A stretch of 5,717 bases of DNA. Source: an uncultured Clostridia bacterium. Its GTDB lineage: Bacteria > Bacillota > Clostridia > UBA1381. Within the stretch, counting starts at the first letter, position 1. Each line of letters begins with the position of its first letter. A model generated the notes under the pieces. The model did not search any database, was not told where the DNA came from, and was given only the letters and a program-made list of their open reading frames with translations. The stretch is taken from positions 1 through 5,717 of the forward strand of contig CAMFCK010000067.1 in assembly GCA_945948775.1 (NCBI GenBank). Reading direction: 5' to 3'. Below, piece after piece: positions 5,127 through 5,717 of this stretch. The position numbers were made by a program, and so were the translations under genes.

Positions 5127-5717
5127 ATGAAAGTGCTGATGTCACTTATGCAGCTTGATATAGGGGGAGCCGAAACTCATGTGGTGGAGCTTGCAAAGGA
5201 ATTAAAGCGCCGCGGCTGGGAGGTAATAGTTACGTCTAACGGTGGAGCGTATGTTCCGGAGCTTGAAGAATACGGCATAAAGCACTATACCGTGCCGCTG
5301 CAGAACAAAAATCCAAAAAATGTTCTGTGCGCGCACAGAAGTCTGCGTAGGATAATCGAGGAGGAAAAGGTTGATATAGTACATTCTCATGCGCGTATAC
5401 CGTCATTTATTCTCGGCAGGCTGTGCAAAAGTATGAAATTTCCGTTTGTAACAACAGCTCACTGGGTATTTACCACAAAATACGGACTTAAATATATTAC
5501 CAATTGGGGACAGAAAACTCTTGCCGTAAGCGAGGACATTAAGAAATATCTTATGGATAATTATCACATTCCGGAAAGCGATATTACCGTGACGATAAAC
5601 GGCATTGATACCGAAAAATTCTCTCCGGACGCAGATAAGAGCACGGCTTTAAAGGAGCTTGGGCTGTCTGATACGGACAACACCATAGTATATGTGAGCA
5701 GAATGGATCAAACACGC
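5127..5717 (+). CDS. GT4-type glycosyltransferase, N-terminal part (3' truncated by the window)
   Basis: 197 residues are visible from the ATG, and the frame is open to the window end. Seen: MKVLMSLMQLDIGGAETHVVELA, the usual GT-B opening with the GGAE loop at 13-16; a predicted Rossmann-like N-terminal domain with DIVHSHAR (83-90) and TTAHW (109-113); LAVSEDIKKYL (132-142), and VTINGIDTEKFSP (154-166), the typical junction into the donor-binding C-terminal domain; then IVYVSRMD (187-194), the first strand of that domain. The retaining E-x7-E nucleotide-sugar motif lies beyond the window. Known for the family: cytoplasmic, often membrane-associated retaining transferases that use NDP- or UDP-sugars to build capsule, exopolysaccharide, teichoic acid or glycolipid. 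Donor and acceptor cannot be told from this half. It has its own promoter, divergent from ldh, and may head an operon to the right. Confidence 0.92.
   Translation, partial: MKVLMSLMQLDIGGAETHVVELAKELKRRGWEVIVTSNGGAYVPELEEYGIKHYTVPLQNKNPKNVLCAHRSLRRIIEEEKVDIVHSHARIPSFILGRLCKSMKFPFVTTAHWVFTTKYGLKYITNWGQKTLAVSEDIKKYLMDNYHIPESDITVTINGIDTEKFSPDADKSTALKELGLSDTDNTIVYVSRMDQTR

Noticed and set aside
5202..5390. Minus-strand 62-codon open frame within the glycosyltransferase gene
   Set aside because: It is opposite the well-supported GT4 N-terminal domain and lacks a translation signal.

Overview
The window looks like a chromosomal segment of a low-to-moderate GC, Gram-positive anaerobe of the class Clostridia, probably a gut Oscillospiraceae/Ruminococcaceae- or Lachnospiraceae-type organism. 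This is inferred from the strong GGAGG-type ribosome binding sites, the TTGxxx-17-TATAAT promoters with AT-rich flanks, the fermentative L-lactate dehydrogenase and the style of the GH106-like and GT4 proteins. No rRNA, tRNA, CRISPR array, transposase, attachment site or origin was seen.

Layout: (1) 2-643 (+), C-terminal part of a polytopic membrane protein resembling the PIG-V-type mannosyltransferase family. (2) 643-678, a bidirectional hairpin terminator between convergent genes. (3) 690-3392 (-), a 900-residue cytoplasmic GH106-like glycoside hydrolase (alpha-L-rhamnosidase superfamily). (4) 3393-3599, a divergent promoter region with one well-formed promoter for each flanking gene. (5) 3600-3905 (+), a 101-residue hypothetical protein whose start is set by its ribosome binding site. 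(6) 3922-3954, a compact terminator with two overlapping alternative hairpins between convergent genes. (7) 3957-4898 (-), L-lactate dehydrogenase, with a start about 90 bases inside its longest open frame. (8) 4899-5126, a second divergent promoter region. (9) 5127-5717 (+), the N-terminal 197 residues of a GT4-type glycosyltransferase that runs off the window.

The five genes strictly alternate in strand (+,-,+,-,+). Each intergenic space is either a shared terminator or a divergent promoter pair, so every gene wholly inside the window appears to be its own transcription unit. There is therefore no operon-based evidence of a joint pathway. The two end genes both look like envelope glycan synthesis enzymes. 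The hydrolase points to intracellular breakdown of deoxyhexosides or related oligosaccharides, and Ldh to NADH reoxidation during sugar fermentation.

I found no convincing evidence of an undescribed multi-gene system. The most worthwhile items are the uncharacterised 101-residue protein with a near-consensus promoter, the secretion-signal-free GH106-like enzyme of unknown substrate, the lysine at an FBP-site position in Ldh, and the two very compact convergent terminators.
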